A DNA stretch of 64,000 bases from NCBI RefSeq assembly GCF_013249045.1, contig NZ_JABRWP010000005.1, positions 310,001-374,000 of the forward strand, written 5' to 3'. Of this stretch, positions 17,898 to 27,169 are shown piece by piece; within the stretch, counting starts at the first letter, position 1, and every line of letters starts with the position of its first letter. The notes below the pieces were generated by a model that did not search any database, was not told the origin of the DNA, and saw only the letters and a program-made list of their open reading frames with translations. Origin of the DNA: Winogradskyella eckloniae. GTDB lineage: Bacteria; Bacteroidota; Bacteroidia; Flavobacteriales; Flavobacteriaceae. The position numbers and the translations under genes were made by a program.

Positions 17898-20078
17898 TTG
17901 TACATTAAACAGTTACTCACATTTATTTGTCTCTTATTATTCTTTTTGCAATCTCATGCCCAATTATGTGAAGGAAATTTAGGTGATCCCTTGGTAGAAA
18001 TAGACTTTGGATCTGGCACTACGAGAGGTGCTGCATTAGGCAGTGACATCACGGCATTTACGTACAGTAGCGCTGGAGAATTAGATGAGGGCGAATATAC
18101 CATAGCCAATACTACAAGTGGACTAAAAGGAAATGCTTGGCACGTTACCAGCGACCACACAGGTAACACCAATGGATATATGATGGTCATAAACAGTGCT
18201 GTAATTGCCAATGAAGGTGTTTTCTATACCAAAACAGTATCAGGATTATGCGCTAACACAACCTACGAATTCTCGGCATGGCTCATAAATATTATGAATC
18301 CATCTGTTGGTACTGACGAGTATCATCCTGATGTTACTTTTAGAGTGAGTGATACTTCTGGAAATATTTTAGGATCGTATAATACTGGCGATATTCCTCA
18401 AACATCTAGCGGAAGCTGGCTACAATATGGTTTCTTCTTTACCTTAGAAAATGACACTGAAGTGGTCATAACAATATTAAACTCTGCACCAAGTGCGCAT
18501 CCTGGCAATGACCTTGCTCTAGATGATATTGCCTTTAGACCATGTGGTCCTACCATTACAAACTCAATAAATGACGAATTAGGAAGCACAATCACATTGT
18601 GTGAAGGTAATTCTGCCCAATATACATTTCAAGCTGATGTCTCATCTGGTTATCTAGATCCTCAATACCAATGGCAATTTTCAGATGACTTAGGCATAAC
18701 TTGGGTAGATATCGAAAACGAAACCACTACTAATTATAATTTCACAGAAACTGATACACCAGGAAATTTTCAATATAGAATTACGGTTGCCAATGGTATT
18801 AATATCGCATCTACGTCATGCAGAATTGCTTCAGAAATATTTGATATAACCATTTTAGAAAAACCTGAAGCTTTAACTGGAGAATATGAACAAGTATTTT
18901 GTACAACACAACAAGCAACTGTAGCTGATCTTGAAGTAAATTCTAACGCAGTTTGGTATGACGCAGATACTAATGGCAACGTAATATCTAATGAAACACT
19001 TCTTATTGATGGTAATCTCTATTATGGTGCTCAAATAACAAATGCTGGTTGTGAAAGTGATGAGAGAATTGCTGTAGAAGTAAGTATGATAGTACCAACA
19101 TTAGTTGTAAATGATTTATCTATTATTTTATGTGACACAAATAATGATGACATAGAAGTAACCGATTTAACTTTTTACGAATCTGACATAACAACATGTA
19201 CAGACTGCAATTTTAGTTATTTTGAAAACTTAACTGATGCTCAAAATTACAATGAAGATGGCATTATAGAATCCATTAATTATTCAACAAATTCCGAAAC
19301 GAATAGCGTTTTTGCTAGAATAGATTCTTCTGACAACTGTTATCAAATCGCTGAATTAACCATTGATTTAGAACCGACTCCCATTATATCAATTTCAGAT
19401 GTTGTTGGTATTTGTGAGGATGAAGATTATATAACAATTGATGCTGGCTCAGGTTTTTACAGTTATTTATGGTCTACAGGAGCCACTACAAGTACTATTA
19501 ATATTACAAATGAAATGATTGGAAATTATTCAGTTACGGTAACGGAAAATCATTCGTCATACTTATGTGAAACCACAAAAACTTTTGAAGTGCTACAGTC
19601 TAATACTGCTGTGATTGCGGATATTGATATTGAAGATTGGACAGACAACAACAATGCCATCACTATTTATCTATCAGAATTAAGTTTAGGCGACTACGAA
19701 TATTCTATTGATGGTTTTTATTATCAAGATAGTCATCGCTTTGAAAATTTAAGTTCTGGTGAATACACGGTTTATGTCCGAGACAAAAATGCATGTGGTA
19801 TTACAGAACAGGTTGTTTACCTTTTAAATTATCCAAAGTTTTTTACACCAAATGGTGATGGTACTAACGACACATGGTATATTAAGAATGCAGCAACAGA
19901 ACCTTCTCTACTCGTCAAAATATTTAATCGATACGGAAAACTATTAAAAGTTTTAGACGCAAATGCAGTTTGGGATGGCACTTATGATGGCAACCCATTA
20001 CCTACATCAGATTACTGGTTTGTGGTTACAAGAACAAATGGTTTAACCTATAGAGGTCATTTTACGTTGAAACGGTAA
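17898..20078 (+). CDS. T9SS type B-sorted secreted protein
   Basis: A 726-residue secreted protein. A TTG start at 17898 gives a clean signal peptide (YIKQLLTFICLLLFFLQSHAQ), and no ATG is available in the right place. Residues about 24-215 form a carbohydrate-binding-like beta domain (LDDIAFRPCG closes it), followed by Ig-like segments with paired Cys. The last 80 residues are the type B sorting domain (FTPNGDGTNDTW, IFNRYGKLL, WDGTYDGNPLP, YWFVV), recognised by the type IX secretion system. It is likely exposed on the cell surface or released. The function of the mature protein is unknown. Confidence 0.88.
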   Translation: MYIKQLLTFICLLLFFLQSHAQLCEGNLGDPLVEIDFGSGTTRGAALGSDITAFTYSSAGELDEGEYTIANTTSGLKGNAWHVTSDHTGNTNGYMMVINSAVIANEGVFYTKTVSGLCANTTYEFSAWLINIMNPSVGTDEYHPDVTFRVSDTSGNILGSYNTGDIPQTSSGSWLQYGFFFTLENDTEVVITILNSAPSAHPGNDLALDDIAFRPCGPTITNSINDELGSTITLCEGNSAQYTFQADVSSGYLDPQYQWQFSDDLGITWVDIENETTTNYNFTETDTPGNFQYRITVANGINIASTSCRIASEIFDITILEKPEALTGEYEQVFCTTQQATVADLEVNSNAVWYDADTNGNVISNETLLIDGNLYYGAQITNAGCESDERIAVEVSMIVPTLVVNDLSIILCDTNNDDIEVTDLTFYESDITTCTDCNFSYFENLTDAQNYNEDGIIESINYSTNSETNSVFARIDSSDNCYQIAELTIDLEPTPIISISDVVGICEDEDYITIDAGSGFYSYLWSTGATTSTINITNEMIGNYSVTVTENHSSYLCETTKTFEVLQSNTAVIADIDIEDWTDNNNAITIYLSELSLGDYEYSIDGFYYQDSHRFENLSSGEYTVYVRDKNACGITEQVVYLLNYPKFFTPNGDGTNDTWYIKNAATEPSLLVKIFNRYGKLLKVLDANAVWDGTYDGNPLPTSDYWFVVTRTNGLTYRGHFTLKR

Positions 20079-20102
20079 CTGACTTCTACGAACAGGAAAC
20101 TA

Positions 20103-21077
20103 TTATTTGAAGAAAGAATCTACAAATTCATATTTATTAAAGACTTGTAAGTCTTCTATGCCTTCGCCTACTCCAATATATTTAACAGGTATTTGAAATT
20201 GATCGCTAATACCAATGACAACGCCTCCTTTAGCAGTTCCGTCTAATTTAGTCACTGCTAAAGAGGTAACTTCTGTCGCTGCTGTAAATTGTTTGGCCTG
20301 CTCAAAAGCATTCTGACCTGTAGAACCATCTAATACTAAAAGTACATCATGTGGTGCATCACCAACTACTTTTTGCATAACACGTTTTACCTTTGTTAAC
20401 TCGTTCATAAGGTTAATTTTGTTATGCAAACGACCAGCTGTATCAATAATAATAACATCTGCATCTTGGTTAACACCAGACTGTAAAGCATCGAAAGCCA
20501 CAGAAGCAGGATCAGAACCCATTTCTTGTCTTATCATAGGTACATCTACACGATCTGCCCAAACTTGTAATTGATCAATTGCCGCTGCTCTAAAAGTATC
20601 AGCAGCACCAAGTACTACCTTTAAACCTTTCTTTTTAAACTGATACGCCAATTTACCTATAGTCGTTGTTTTACCAACACCATTTACACCAACGACCATT
20701 AGTACATATGGTGTTTTTTGTCCATCTTCTTGTTTTGGCAATTCAGGAATGGTATACTCTGTTTCTTCTCCCGATTTTGTTTCAGAAAGTAGTGCCGCAA
20801 TTTCTTCTCTTAAAATTTTATTTAATTCAGAAGTTCCTAAATACTTGTCTTTTGCTACGCGTTCTTCAATACGTGTAATGACTTTTAATGTTGTGTTTAC
20901 ACCAACGTCACTTGTAACTAAAATCTCTTCGAGATTATCAAGGACATCATCATCAACTTTAGATTTACCTGCTACAGCTTTATTTAATTTACTAAAAAAA
21001 GAGGTTTTAGATTTCTCTAAACCTTTATCTAGGGTTTCCTTCTTTTCAGAAGAGAATATTTTTTTAAAAAAACTCAT
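20103..21077 (-). CDS. ftsY: Signal recognition particle receptor FtsY
   Basis: The 324-residue SRP-GTPase receptor that docks ribosome-SRP complexes at the inner membrane. The start at 21077 (SFFKKIFSSEKKE) matches the family; a longer frame adds seven residues. It has a short N-terminal basic region, the N domain, then the G domain with GVNGVGKTTTIGKLA (P-loop), DTFRAAAIDQL, DTAGRLHN and TKLDGTAKGG. The long acidic A domain of E. coli is absent, as usual in this phylum. It lies downstream of the rpmB-rpmG-DUF4295 operon, but a terminator separates them. Confidence 0.96.
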   Translation of the reverse strand: MSFFKKIFSSEKKETLDKGLEKSKTSFFSKLNKAVAGKSKVDDDVLDNLEEILVTSDVGVNTTLKVITRIEERVAKDKYLGTSELNKILREEIAALLSETKSGEETEYTIPELPKQEDGQKTPYVLMVVGVNGVGKTTTIGKLAYQFKKKGLKVVLGAADTFRAAAIDQLQVWADRVDVPMIRQEMGSDPASVAFDALQSGVNQDADVIIIDTAGRLHNKINLMNELTKVKRVMQKVVGDAPHDVLLVLDGSTGQNAFEQAKQFTAATEVTSLAVTKLDGTAKGGVVIGISDQFQIPVKYIGVGEGIEDLQVFNKYEFVDSFFK

Positions 21078-21263
21078 TTTTGTTGTTAGGTTAAACATCA
21101 GCGCTAAAACTAGTCTAGCCTGATAATAATTTTATAAAAACTATTATACAACAACCTTGCCTATAGTCATTTACTGCAAAGATGTCATGTATTGGTTTTA
21201 CTCATTTTAAGCAATGCCATCAGCCTCTTATAAAATAAAGCATGATCTGCTCAAATATAAACA

Positions 21264-21293
21264 TAAAAAAACTGCTTCTAAAAGAAGCAGTTT
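21264..21293 (-). terminator. Rho-independent terminator of the rpmB operon
   Basis: AAACTGCTTCT (21269-21279) and AGAAGCAGTTT (21283-21293) form an 11-bp perfect stem with a 3-nt loop. On the minus strand a run of seven T (21271-21265) follows the stem. It ends the transcript 25 bp past the DUF4295 stop. Confidence 0.85.
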
Positions 21294-21317
21294 TATAAAT
21301 CTTTAAAAAAATAAAAA

Positions 21318-21470
21318 TTATTTTTTGTTTAAAAAGTCATTGACAAATTCTGGTGCCATAACTGATTCTACAAACATGTAAGCTCCAGTTTTTGGTGATT
21401 TTACCATTTTAATCGCTTTTGTCAAACGCTTTGATCCTGTCTGTAAAGACGCTACTGATTTCTTTGCCAT
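21318..21470 (-). CDS. DUF4295 family small protein
   Basis: A 50-residue basic protein (MAKKSVASLQTG..., ending FVNDFLNKK) matching the DUF4295 family, which is restricted to Bacteroidota and almost always encoded after rpmB and rpmG. Its size, basic N-terminus and context suggest a ribosome-associated protein, but I know of no demonstrated function. It starts 8 bp after the rpmG stop, so it is the third gene of the operon, and a strong terminator follows. Confidence 0.92.
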   Translation of the reverse strand: MAKKSVASLQTGSKRLTKAIKMVKSPKTGAYMFVESVMAPEFVNDFLNKK

Positions 21471-21478
21471 GTCTTAAA

Positions 21479-21661
21479 TTATTTAATTTCTTTATGAACT
21501 GTCATACGCTTAAGGATAGGATTAAATTTCTTAATCTCCATACGATCTGGCGTATTCTTCTTATTCTTTGTTGTAATATATCTTGATGTTCCTGGCTTAC
21601 CAGAAGTTTTGTGCTCTGTGCACTCTAAGATAACCTGTATTCTATTTCCTTTTTTTGCCAT
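21479..21661 (-). CDS. rpmG: 50S ribosomal protein L33
   Basis: A 60-residue L33 with the family signature [32 protein letters not shown]. Only one Cys remains, so this is the form lacking the zinc-binding Cys pairs. It is the second gene of the rpmB-rpmG-DUF4295 operon, 31 bp after rpmB. Confidence 0.96.
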   Translation of the reverse strand: MAKKGNRIQVILECTEHKTSGKPGTSRYITTKNKKNTPDRMEIKKFNPILKRMTVHKEIK

Positions 21662-21692
21662 TGTAAATTGACTTAAGCGCTAAAAAACGCTA

Positions 21693-21929
21693 TTATTTGT
21701 AAAATCCTTTTGCTCTAGCTTCTTTTAACATTGCTTCGATACCAATTTTATTGATAGTCTTTAATGCAGATGTAGAAACTTTTAATGTTACCCACTTATC
21801 TTCTGAAGGAATATAAAAACGCTTTTTCATTAAATTTGCATCAAATCTACGTCTCGTTTTATTCATAGCGTGAGAAACATTGTTCCCAACCATCGCTTTT
21901 TTCCCAGTAAGTTCACAAACTCTTGACAT
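21693..21929 (-). CDS. rpmB: 50S ribosomal protein L28
   Basis: A 78-residue L28: [20 protein letters not shown] at the start (Cys5 present but no second Cys of a zinc site), then [11 protein letters not shown] and a C-terminal [18 protein letters not shown]. It is the first gene of the operon; about 170 bp upstream separates it from cinA. Confidence 0.96.
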   Translation of the reverse strand: MSRVCELTGKKAMVGNNVSHAMNKTRRRFDANLMKKRFYIPSEDKWVTLKVSTSALKTINKIGIEAMLKEARAKGFYK

Positions 21930-22099
21930 TGTTTTCTTTCTTTAGGTCTATTAATGTTTTTCTGTTAACTCTTAATTTTGTTCCAGTATTCTATGGTATT
22001 CCCTGTAAACACTAGCATTAAGAATCTAAAATCCGAATCAGGATATTTTAAACAGGGTGCAAATTTAATAAAACTTTACGTTTCAACAAACATAAAACT

Positions 22100-23347
22100 C
22101 TACTTTTTCAAAAAAAGTTTTTGAAGCATTTCAAAAGCTTTATTTGTAGCTCTTCCAATAACTTTCTCTCTGTTGCTACCAAAGTTAAAAACTTCAGAGT
22201 GTACGCCGTTATTTGAAGCTATAGCAATCCATACTGTGCCGACGTCTGCATCTGAGTCGCCTTTCGTTGGTCCTGCATTACCTGTAGTACTAATAGCGTA
22301 ATCACTATTAAATAAGGTTCTCACATTTAATGCCATGGCTTCCGCCACTTCTCTACTCACTACAGAATGCTGCTTTATCAATGCTTCCGAAACATCTAGA
22401 ACTTGTACTTTTGATGCCGTTGCATAAGTTACCACACTGCCTTTAAAATAGGCTGAAGCACCAGGAATTTCCGTAAAAGACTTCGCTATGTTTCCTCCTG
22501 TACAACTTTCTGCGATTGCCAATGTTTTTTTTGCTTTGGTAAGTTGAGAACCTATAATGGCTTCAATAGAACCATCTTCTTCATAACCTACAAAAACATC
22601 TTTAATTAAAGCTAATAGTAAATTAATTTGGTTTTGTAATTCATTTTCAAGCTCTTGCTTATCCTGAGATTTTCCAGATAATCGTAATCTTACACGTCCT
22701 AAACTTGGCAAATACGCCAACTTAATATAATGTGGTAAATTGTCTTCCCATTGCGATATGTGATCTGCTAATGCACTTTCTCCAATACCAGATGTCAAAA
22801 TGGTTCTGTGTAATATGTAAGGAAATTTATACTGCTGTCTGAGTTTAGGAATAACTTGCTCTGTAATTAAAGCTTTCATTTCAAATGGCACACCTGGAAG
22901 GGACACAAACACTTTTCCGTTTTTTTCTAACCACATTCCTGGAGCTGTTCCATTATGGTTCATCAACACAGTAGATTTAGACGGTACTAACGCTTGTTGC
23001 TTATTGACCTCTAATAAAGGTGCTGTGCTATATTTTAGAAATATTTGCTCTACATGCGCTAAAACAGCTTTGTCTTCAATGAGTGTATCGTTAAAATATT
23101 CACAGATGGTATGCTTGGTAATATCATCTTTTGTTGGTCCTAATCCTCCTGTAATGATAATAATATCTGCATTTTCTTCGGCCTCTTTTAAAGCTTTAAG
23201 AATATGCGACTTTTCATCTTGTATAGAGGTTATTTGATATACAGAAACACCAACTTTATTGAGCTCTTTTCCTAAAAAGGCTGAATTTGTATCTACAACT
23301 TGGCCAATAAGAATTTCGTCGCCAATAGTAATAATTTCTGCTTGCAT
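22100..23347 (-). CDS. cinA: CinA family protein (competence/damage-inducible)
   Basis: A full-length 415-residue CinA. The N-terminal molybdopterin-binding-like (MoaB/MogA fold) domain has AEIITIGDEILIGQVVDTNSA, TGGLGPTKDDIT and SLPGVPFEMKALI. The C-terminal CinA domain (about 255-415) has IAESCTGGNIAKSFTEIPGAS and ISTTGNAGP, the nicotinamide-nucleotide amidase active region that recycles NMN to NaMN. Other CinA proteins have ADP-ribose pyrophosphatase activity in the N-domain. It directly abuts the Hpt gene (no gap), so the two are probably one operon with the FAH gene upstream. Confidence 0.94.
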   Translation of the reverse strand: MQAEIITIGDEILIGQVVDTNSAFLGKELNKVGVSVYQITSIQDEKSHILKALKEAEENADIIIITGGLGPTKDDITKHTICEYFNDTLIEDKAVLAHVEQIFLKYSTAPLLEVNKQQALVPSKSTVLMNHNGTAPGMWLEKNGKVFVSLPGVPFEMKALITEQVIPKLRQQYKFPYILHRTILTSGIGESALADHISQWEDNLPHYIKLAYLPSLGRVRLRLSGKSQDKQELENELQNQINLLLALIKDVFVGYEEDGSIEAIIGSQLTKAKKTLAIAESCTGGNIAKSFTEIPGASAYFKGSVVTYATASKVQVLDVSEALIKQHSVVSREVAEAMALNVRTLFNSDYAISTTGNAGPTKGDSDADVGTVWIAIASNNGVHSEVFNFGSNREKVIGRATNKAFEMLQKLFLKK

Positions 23348-23689
23348 TTATAATCCGAAATCGGCTTTAATTTCAGTAACCGCATTATCTACAGCAGTTA
23401 ATACTATAATAAGTTGCTCATCTACATTTTTATCAGTTTGCTCAAATTTTCCCCAATCTTGTACTTCAATAAGGGTATCTAAAACACCTAATTCAAACAA
23501 ATCAATTGTTGGTTTCATTTTATGTGCAGCTTGATACACTTCCTTATAATCTTTTGCAGGTACTGCAGTTCTTAATCGTTCTGCATCTTCTGGTACTTCT
23601 TCTAAGAACGCGGCTGCTATAGCTGCAACGAAATCTTCATCGTTATCAGCCATTTCTCTTACTCTATCTAATTTATAATGTTGTGCCAT
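23348..23689 (-). CDS. Histidine phosphotransfer (Hpt) domain protein
   Basis: A 113-residue all-helical protein with a single Hpt domain. The phosphorylatable His is H56 in YQAAHKMKPTIDLFEL, preceded by the acidic EEVPEDAERLR helix. Stand-alone Hpt proteins relay phosphate between hybrid histidine kinases and response regulators; neither kinase nor regulator is adjacent. The gene lies tightly between the FAH-family gene (stop 23690) and cinA, with zero spacing on both sides, so it is translationally coupled. Confidence 0.85.
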   Translation of the reverse strand: MAQHYKLDRVREMADNDEDFVAAIAAAFLEEVPEDAERLRTAVPAKDYKEVYQAAHKMKPTIDLFELGVLDTLIEVQDWGKFEQTDKNVDEQLIIVLTAVDNAVTEIKADFGL

Positions 23690-24301
23690 TTATTTAATTT
23701 TTATTGAAAACATTTCCTCGTCTTCAAGATATCCTGTTAATCGATCTTCTGCAAAAACCTTTCCAACTCCTGCAGGTGTTCCGGTAAAGATAATATCTCC
23801 AATTTTTAAAGTGAAATATTTTGAAACATATTCTATAATTTCGTCAATTTTCCAGAGCATTAATTCTGTATTTCCAGCCTGAACAATCTCTTCATTCTTT
23901 TTTAAACTGAAATTTATATTATTAACATCTTTAAACTGACTTTTAGACAGCCATTTACCAACCACAGCTGCACCATCAAAAGCTTTTGCCTTTTCCCAAG
24001 GCAGTCCCTTTGCTTTTAACTGAGCTTGAAGATCTCTCGCGGTAAAGTCTATTCCTAGTCCGATGTCTTCATAATATTTATGCGCAAATTTCTTATCTAT
24101 ATACTTCCCTACTTTATTGATTTTTACTAAAACTTCAACTTCGTGATGAACCTCATCTGAAAAATCTGGAATAAAAAACGGCTGTTTCTTCAATAAAATA
24201 GACGTATCAGGCTTTAAAAAGATCACAGGATCTGTTGGCTTTTCGTTTTCTAATTCTTTAATGTGGTCTGTATAATTACGACCTATGCAGATAAGTTTCA
24301 T
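23690..24301 (-). CDS. Fumarylacetoacetate hydrolase family protein
   Basis: A 203-residue FAH-fold enzyme. The start at 24301 (KLICIGRNYTDH) is the family start; a longer frame is not supported. The metal-binding and active-site motifs are visible: IGRNY, PVIFLKPDTS, EVEVLVKINK, the DFTARDLQ segment and IIFTGTPAGVGKV. Relatives include acylpyruvases, oxaloacetate decarboxylases and homoprotocatechuate isomerases; acylpyruvate or oxaloacetate handling is the best guess by size. It is the first gene of a three-gene unit with Hpt and cinA. Confidence 0.88.
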   Translation of the reverse strand: MKLICIGRNYTDHIKELENEKPTDPVIFLKPDTSILLKKQPFFIPDFSDEVHHEVEVLVKINKVGKYIDKKFAHKYYEDIGLGIDFTARDLQAQLKAKGLPWEKAKAFDGAAVVGKWLSKSQFKDVNNINFSLKKNEEIVQAGNTELMLWKIDEIIEYVSKYFTLKIGDIIFTGTPAGVGKVFAEDRLTGYLEDEEMFSIKIK

Positions 24302-24306
24302 GGTTT

Positions 24307-24330
24307 TTCTCGCTAAGGCGCTAAGGCGCA
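24307..24330. repeat. Short GC-rich tandem repeat
   Basis: The motif CGCTAAGG is repeated immediately (CGCTAAGGCGCTAAGGCGC), a marked GC spike in an AT-rich intergenic gap between the FAH-family start and the next gene. Such CTAAGGCG repeats occur in intergenic regions of many Bacteroidota genomes; the function is unknown. Confidence 0.5.
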
Positions 24331-24334
24331 AAAT

Positions 24335-25258
24335 TTAATTTGATATAGTTAAAGATATTGCTGGAATAATTTTTTTATCACTTTTATGTTTATTTGCTGC
24401 ATAAAAACCCCATTTACCAGCGTTGTAAATAGATAGCATAAACTCACCATCATCTGCACATATACCAGAAATGGTCGGTGCATGCTTTATACCTTTTCGT
24501 TTATTTTTATTTTTTGGACCGCCAACATAAGTTACTTTCTCCTCATTATAAGCTATATATAACCATTCAAAAGCAACATAAAAACCCTCCCGTGGAAATA
24601 TGACATTATATTCTGAAATATTAATATCTACAGTTTTTTGATTCTTCTTTAGACTAACAACTACACTCTCTTTTAGTAAATCTTTATCTGGAAGGCTATC
24701 TTTCCCTATAGAAAACACGCGTAATCTAAATTTCGCCTTTTTATTTCTGAAATTACCGAAATGAAATCTTATCGATTTTAAATAATCTGTAGTTTCATAT
24801 GTTTCCTCAAATGGAAAATACAAGGCTAATATCCAAGGATTCTTAGCATGAGATCCATAACCTTGACATAAATCTTCTTCATTTATTACATTAACTACTT
24901 TAGTCTTTTCTTCAAACTTTTTAGAGATTACAACCTCATCTAATTTTTCCACTAAGGAATTCAGATAAACTTCTTGAGTCTCTAAAAATACAGACACTGG
25001 TATTATACTACTTTCATAGCCTAATGAAGACATTTTCACAGATTTGTTTAAATGTTTTTCTTCTACATTAAGGGTATAACTCCCATCTTCATTACTGGAT
25101 GTGCCTATTTGAGAATCGAGAATAGAAATATTTACATAGGGAATAGGCTCGTTAGTAACTTTATCTAAAATAACACCTTTAGCTATTTCGCCTTGAGAAA
25201 AAGTTAAGACGGGAATTAATAAAAACAAAAGCCGGATACTATAAATTATCAGATTCAT
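24335..25258 (-). CDS. Secreted carboxypeptidase-like regulatory domain protein
   Basis: A 307-residue protein with a signal peptide (1-21). Residues about 22-105 are a carboxypeptidase D regulatory-like beta-sandwich (GVILDKVTNEPIPYVNISI, TSSNEDGSYTL). The remaining 200 residues are an unrecognised beta-rich region containing FRLRVFSIGKDSLPDKDLL and REGFYVAFEWL. The same architecture and motif order recur in the protein at 56315-57292, so they are paralogues. It is probably a periplasmic or outer-membrane-associated protein of unknown function. Confidence 0.75.
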   Translation of the reverse strand: MNLIIYSIRLLFLLIPVLTFSQGEIAKGVILDKVTNEPIPYVNISILDSQIGTSSNEDGSYTLNVEEKHLNKSVKMSSLGYESSIIPVSVFLETQEVYLNSLVEKLDEVVISKKFEEKTKVVNVINEEDLCQGYGSHAKNPWILALYFPFEETYETTDYLKSIRFHFGNFRNKKAKFRLRVFSIGKDSLPDKDLLKESVVVSLKKNQKTVDINISEYNVIFPREGFYVAFEWLYIAYNEEKVTYVGGPKNKNKRKGIKHAPTISGICADDGEFMLSIYNAGKWGFYAANKHKSDKKIIPAISLTISN

Positions 25259-25273
25259 TATCTCATGTCCCTT

Positions 25274-26050
25274 TTAATCCAATTTATTATTAAACTGGCG
25301 TAATTTAATAGCCGTTAGAACCTTCTTAGTATATAATGGAAAGTCTGCATTAAGTAACCAGCCAAAATAACCTGGCTCTTTCTCTAAAACCTCCAATACG
25401 CGTTTTCCCTTATGCTTTCCAAAAGAGAAACATTCTTCGCCTTCTTTATTATATATCAAAAAACCTGCAAAATCCGCGAATTTTTTACGCGCACTAAATT
25501 CCGCTAAAAACTTCGTATTGTTTTCGAGTGTCTCATATCGGTCTAATTGCGCTTTTAAAACTTCGTAAGTAGCTTTGGTATCGGCTTCTGCACTGTGCGC
25601 ATCATCTAAGTCTTTATTACAATAGAATTTATAAGCTGCTACTAATGTACGCTGTTCCATTTTATGAAAAATGGTTTGTACATCCACAGAATTTGTACTT
25701 TTCATATCAAAATCTACCTCAGCACGCAATAATTCTTCAGCCAATAACGGAATGTCAAAACGATTTGAATTAAACCCTCCTAAATCTGAATCCTTTATAA
25801 GGTTATAAATCTCCTTTGATAATTCTTTAAAAGTTGGCTTATCTGCAACATCTGCATCAGAAATGCCATGAATTTCTGTAACTTCTGCAGGAATAGGCAT
25901 TTCAGGATTTACAACCCAAGTTTTGGCTTCTTCCTTTCCGTTAGGATACACTTTTAGGATAGAAATTTCTACAATTCTATCTTTAGATACGTTAATTCCT
26001 GTGGTTTCAAGATCGAAAAAACAGATGGGTTTGGTAAGATTAAGTTGCAT
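25274..26050 (-). CDS. DEDD-family 3'-5' exonuclease with ExoX-like C-terminus
   Basis: The 258-residue product has the DnaQ-like exonuclease motifs FFDLETTG (ExoI), GFNSNRFDIPLL (ExoII) and HSAEADTKATYEVL (ExoIII, with the DEDDh His). The C-terminal part has SFGKHKGKRVLEVLEKEPGY, the module that also makes up the DUF3820 protein at 1255. The start at 26050 (QLNLTKPICFF) is preferred to an upstream in-frame one. The likely role is single-strand DNA exonuclease or proofreading-like activity in repair. There is no obvious operon partner; it lies 15 bp after the carboxypeptidase-like gene. Confidence 0.88.
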   Translation of the reverse strand: MQLNLTKPICFFDLETTGINVSKDRIVEISILKVYPNGKEEAKTWVVNPEMPIPAEVTEIHGISDADVADKPTFKELSKEIYNLIKDSDLGGFNSNRFDIPLLAEELLRAEVDFDMKSTNSVDVQTIFHKMEQRTLVAAYKFYCNKDLDDAHSAEADTKATYEVLKAQLDRYETLENNTKFLAEFSARKKFADFAGFLIYNKEGEECFSFGKHKGKRVLEVLEKEPGYFGWLLNADFPLYTKKVLTAIKLRQFNNKLD

Positions 26051-26218
26051 TGTTTTTATTTTAAAAAACAAAGATAATTAGAATATATAAGATTGTATGG
26101 TTTGAAGACGAAAAGCTGACTTGACTATATAAATTCAATTGAGTAACTTCGTTTATCGAGCATTTCTATGTATTAAAATATATCTAGATCACATTATGAT
26201 AATCTAAACACTATAGCC

Positions 26219-27094
26219 TTGCAAAAAACAGAGCAGCATATCATTTTAAACGATCAAAGAAGGTTATGTTTTGCTGAATTTGGTCATCCTGAAGGGTTTC
26301 CTATTATTTATTTCCATGGTTCGCAAAGTTCTAGATTAGAAATGCACTATGATATGAGTTTTGCTGTCACTCAACATTTAAGAGTTATCACTATAGATAG
26401 ACCAGGACATGGTATTTCAGACTTTAATCCCGAAGGTACAATTCTAAGTTTCGCACATGATGTAAAACACTTAACTGAATTTTTAAATATCGAAAGGTTT
26501 TCGGTTATTGGTATGTCTGCTGGCTCTGCTTTCGCTTTAGGTTTTACTTATTTATTCCCTAAAAACATTTATAAAACGTCTATAGTTAGTAGCTTTGCTC
26601 CATATAATAAAGACAGCAAAAAACACCTCAATACAGCCGTAAAATCCATGCTAACTATAGCGAAGCATTTTCCCTTTTTATTAAAATTTCTGCTAAAGAC
26701 GACGGCAAAACAGATAAATACGAATCCTAAAAAAGCGCTTGGAAGTTTTTTGAAAATAATGAGTGAACCAGATAAAAATGTATTAAAAAACGACGCTGTA
26801 AGCCTTGTCATTGAAACCATGTTTAAAGAAGCCTACAGAAATGGAAGCGAAGGCATTGCCCATGAAATTTCTAATATTTTAGTTAAGGATTGGGGTTTTT
26901 CACTAGAGGATATACAAACACCAGTTACGTTATGGCAAGGAAAAAAAGATAATAATGTTCCTTATAAATGGGCTGAATTAATGAAAAGTAAAATGAATAA
27001 TGCCACTTTAAAACTATACAAAGACGAAGGGCATTTACTAATTTTTAATTTTGCGAATGAAATTTTCACTGCGCTAAAAGCAAATCCTTCTTAA
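26219..27094 (+). CDS. Alpha/beta hydrolase
   Basis: A 291-residue cytoplasmic alpha/beta hydrolase. HGSQSSRLEMHYDM forms the oxyanion region, VIGMSAGSAFALGF is the nucleophile elbow (GMSAG), the acid is in WQGKKDNNVPYKWAE and the catalytic His is in DEGHLLIF. No lid-specific signature tells the substrate. It begins with TTG at 26219; there is no in-frame ATG nearby and the frame is closed upstream. It is convergent with the E2 gene, with a shared hairpin terminator between. Confidence 0.85.
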   Translation: MQKTEQHIILNDQRRLCFAEFGHPEGFPIIYFHGSQSSRLEMHYDMSFAVTQHLRVITIDRPGHGISDFNPEGTILSFAHDVKHLTEFLNIERFSVIGMSAGSAFALGFTYLFPKNIYKTSIVSSFAPYNKDSKKHLNTAVKSMLTIAKHFPFLLKFLLKTTAKQINTNPKKALGSFLKIMSEPDKNVLKNDAVSLVIETMFKEAYRNGSEGIAHEISNILVKDWGFSLEDIQTPVTLWQGKKDNNVPYKWAELMKSKMNNATLKLYKDEGHLLIFNFANEIFTALKANPS

Positions 27095-27113
27095 CCTTTT
27101 CTTCTTATAAATG

Positions 27114-27141
27114 AAAAAAGCACAGTAAAAAACTGTGCTTT
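27114..27141. terminator. Bidirectional terminator between convergent genes
   Basis: AAAGCACAGT (27117-27126) and ACTGTGCTTT (27132-27141) form a 10-bp stem with a 5-nt loop. On the minus strand six T follow; on the plus strand the T-run is short. It serves the minus-strand E2 gene (stop 27170) and probably also the hydrolase. Confidence 0.8.
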
Positions 27142-27169
27142 ATTTATGAATTGTAAGGTCTTCTATTTT

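Noticed and set aside
20749..21123. 124-codon frame opposite ftsY
   Set aside because: It is fully antisense to ftsY, Ser/Leu-rich and without family features; a shadow of a conserved gene.
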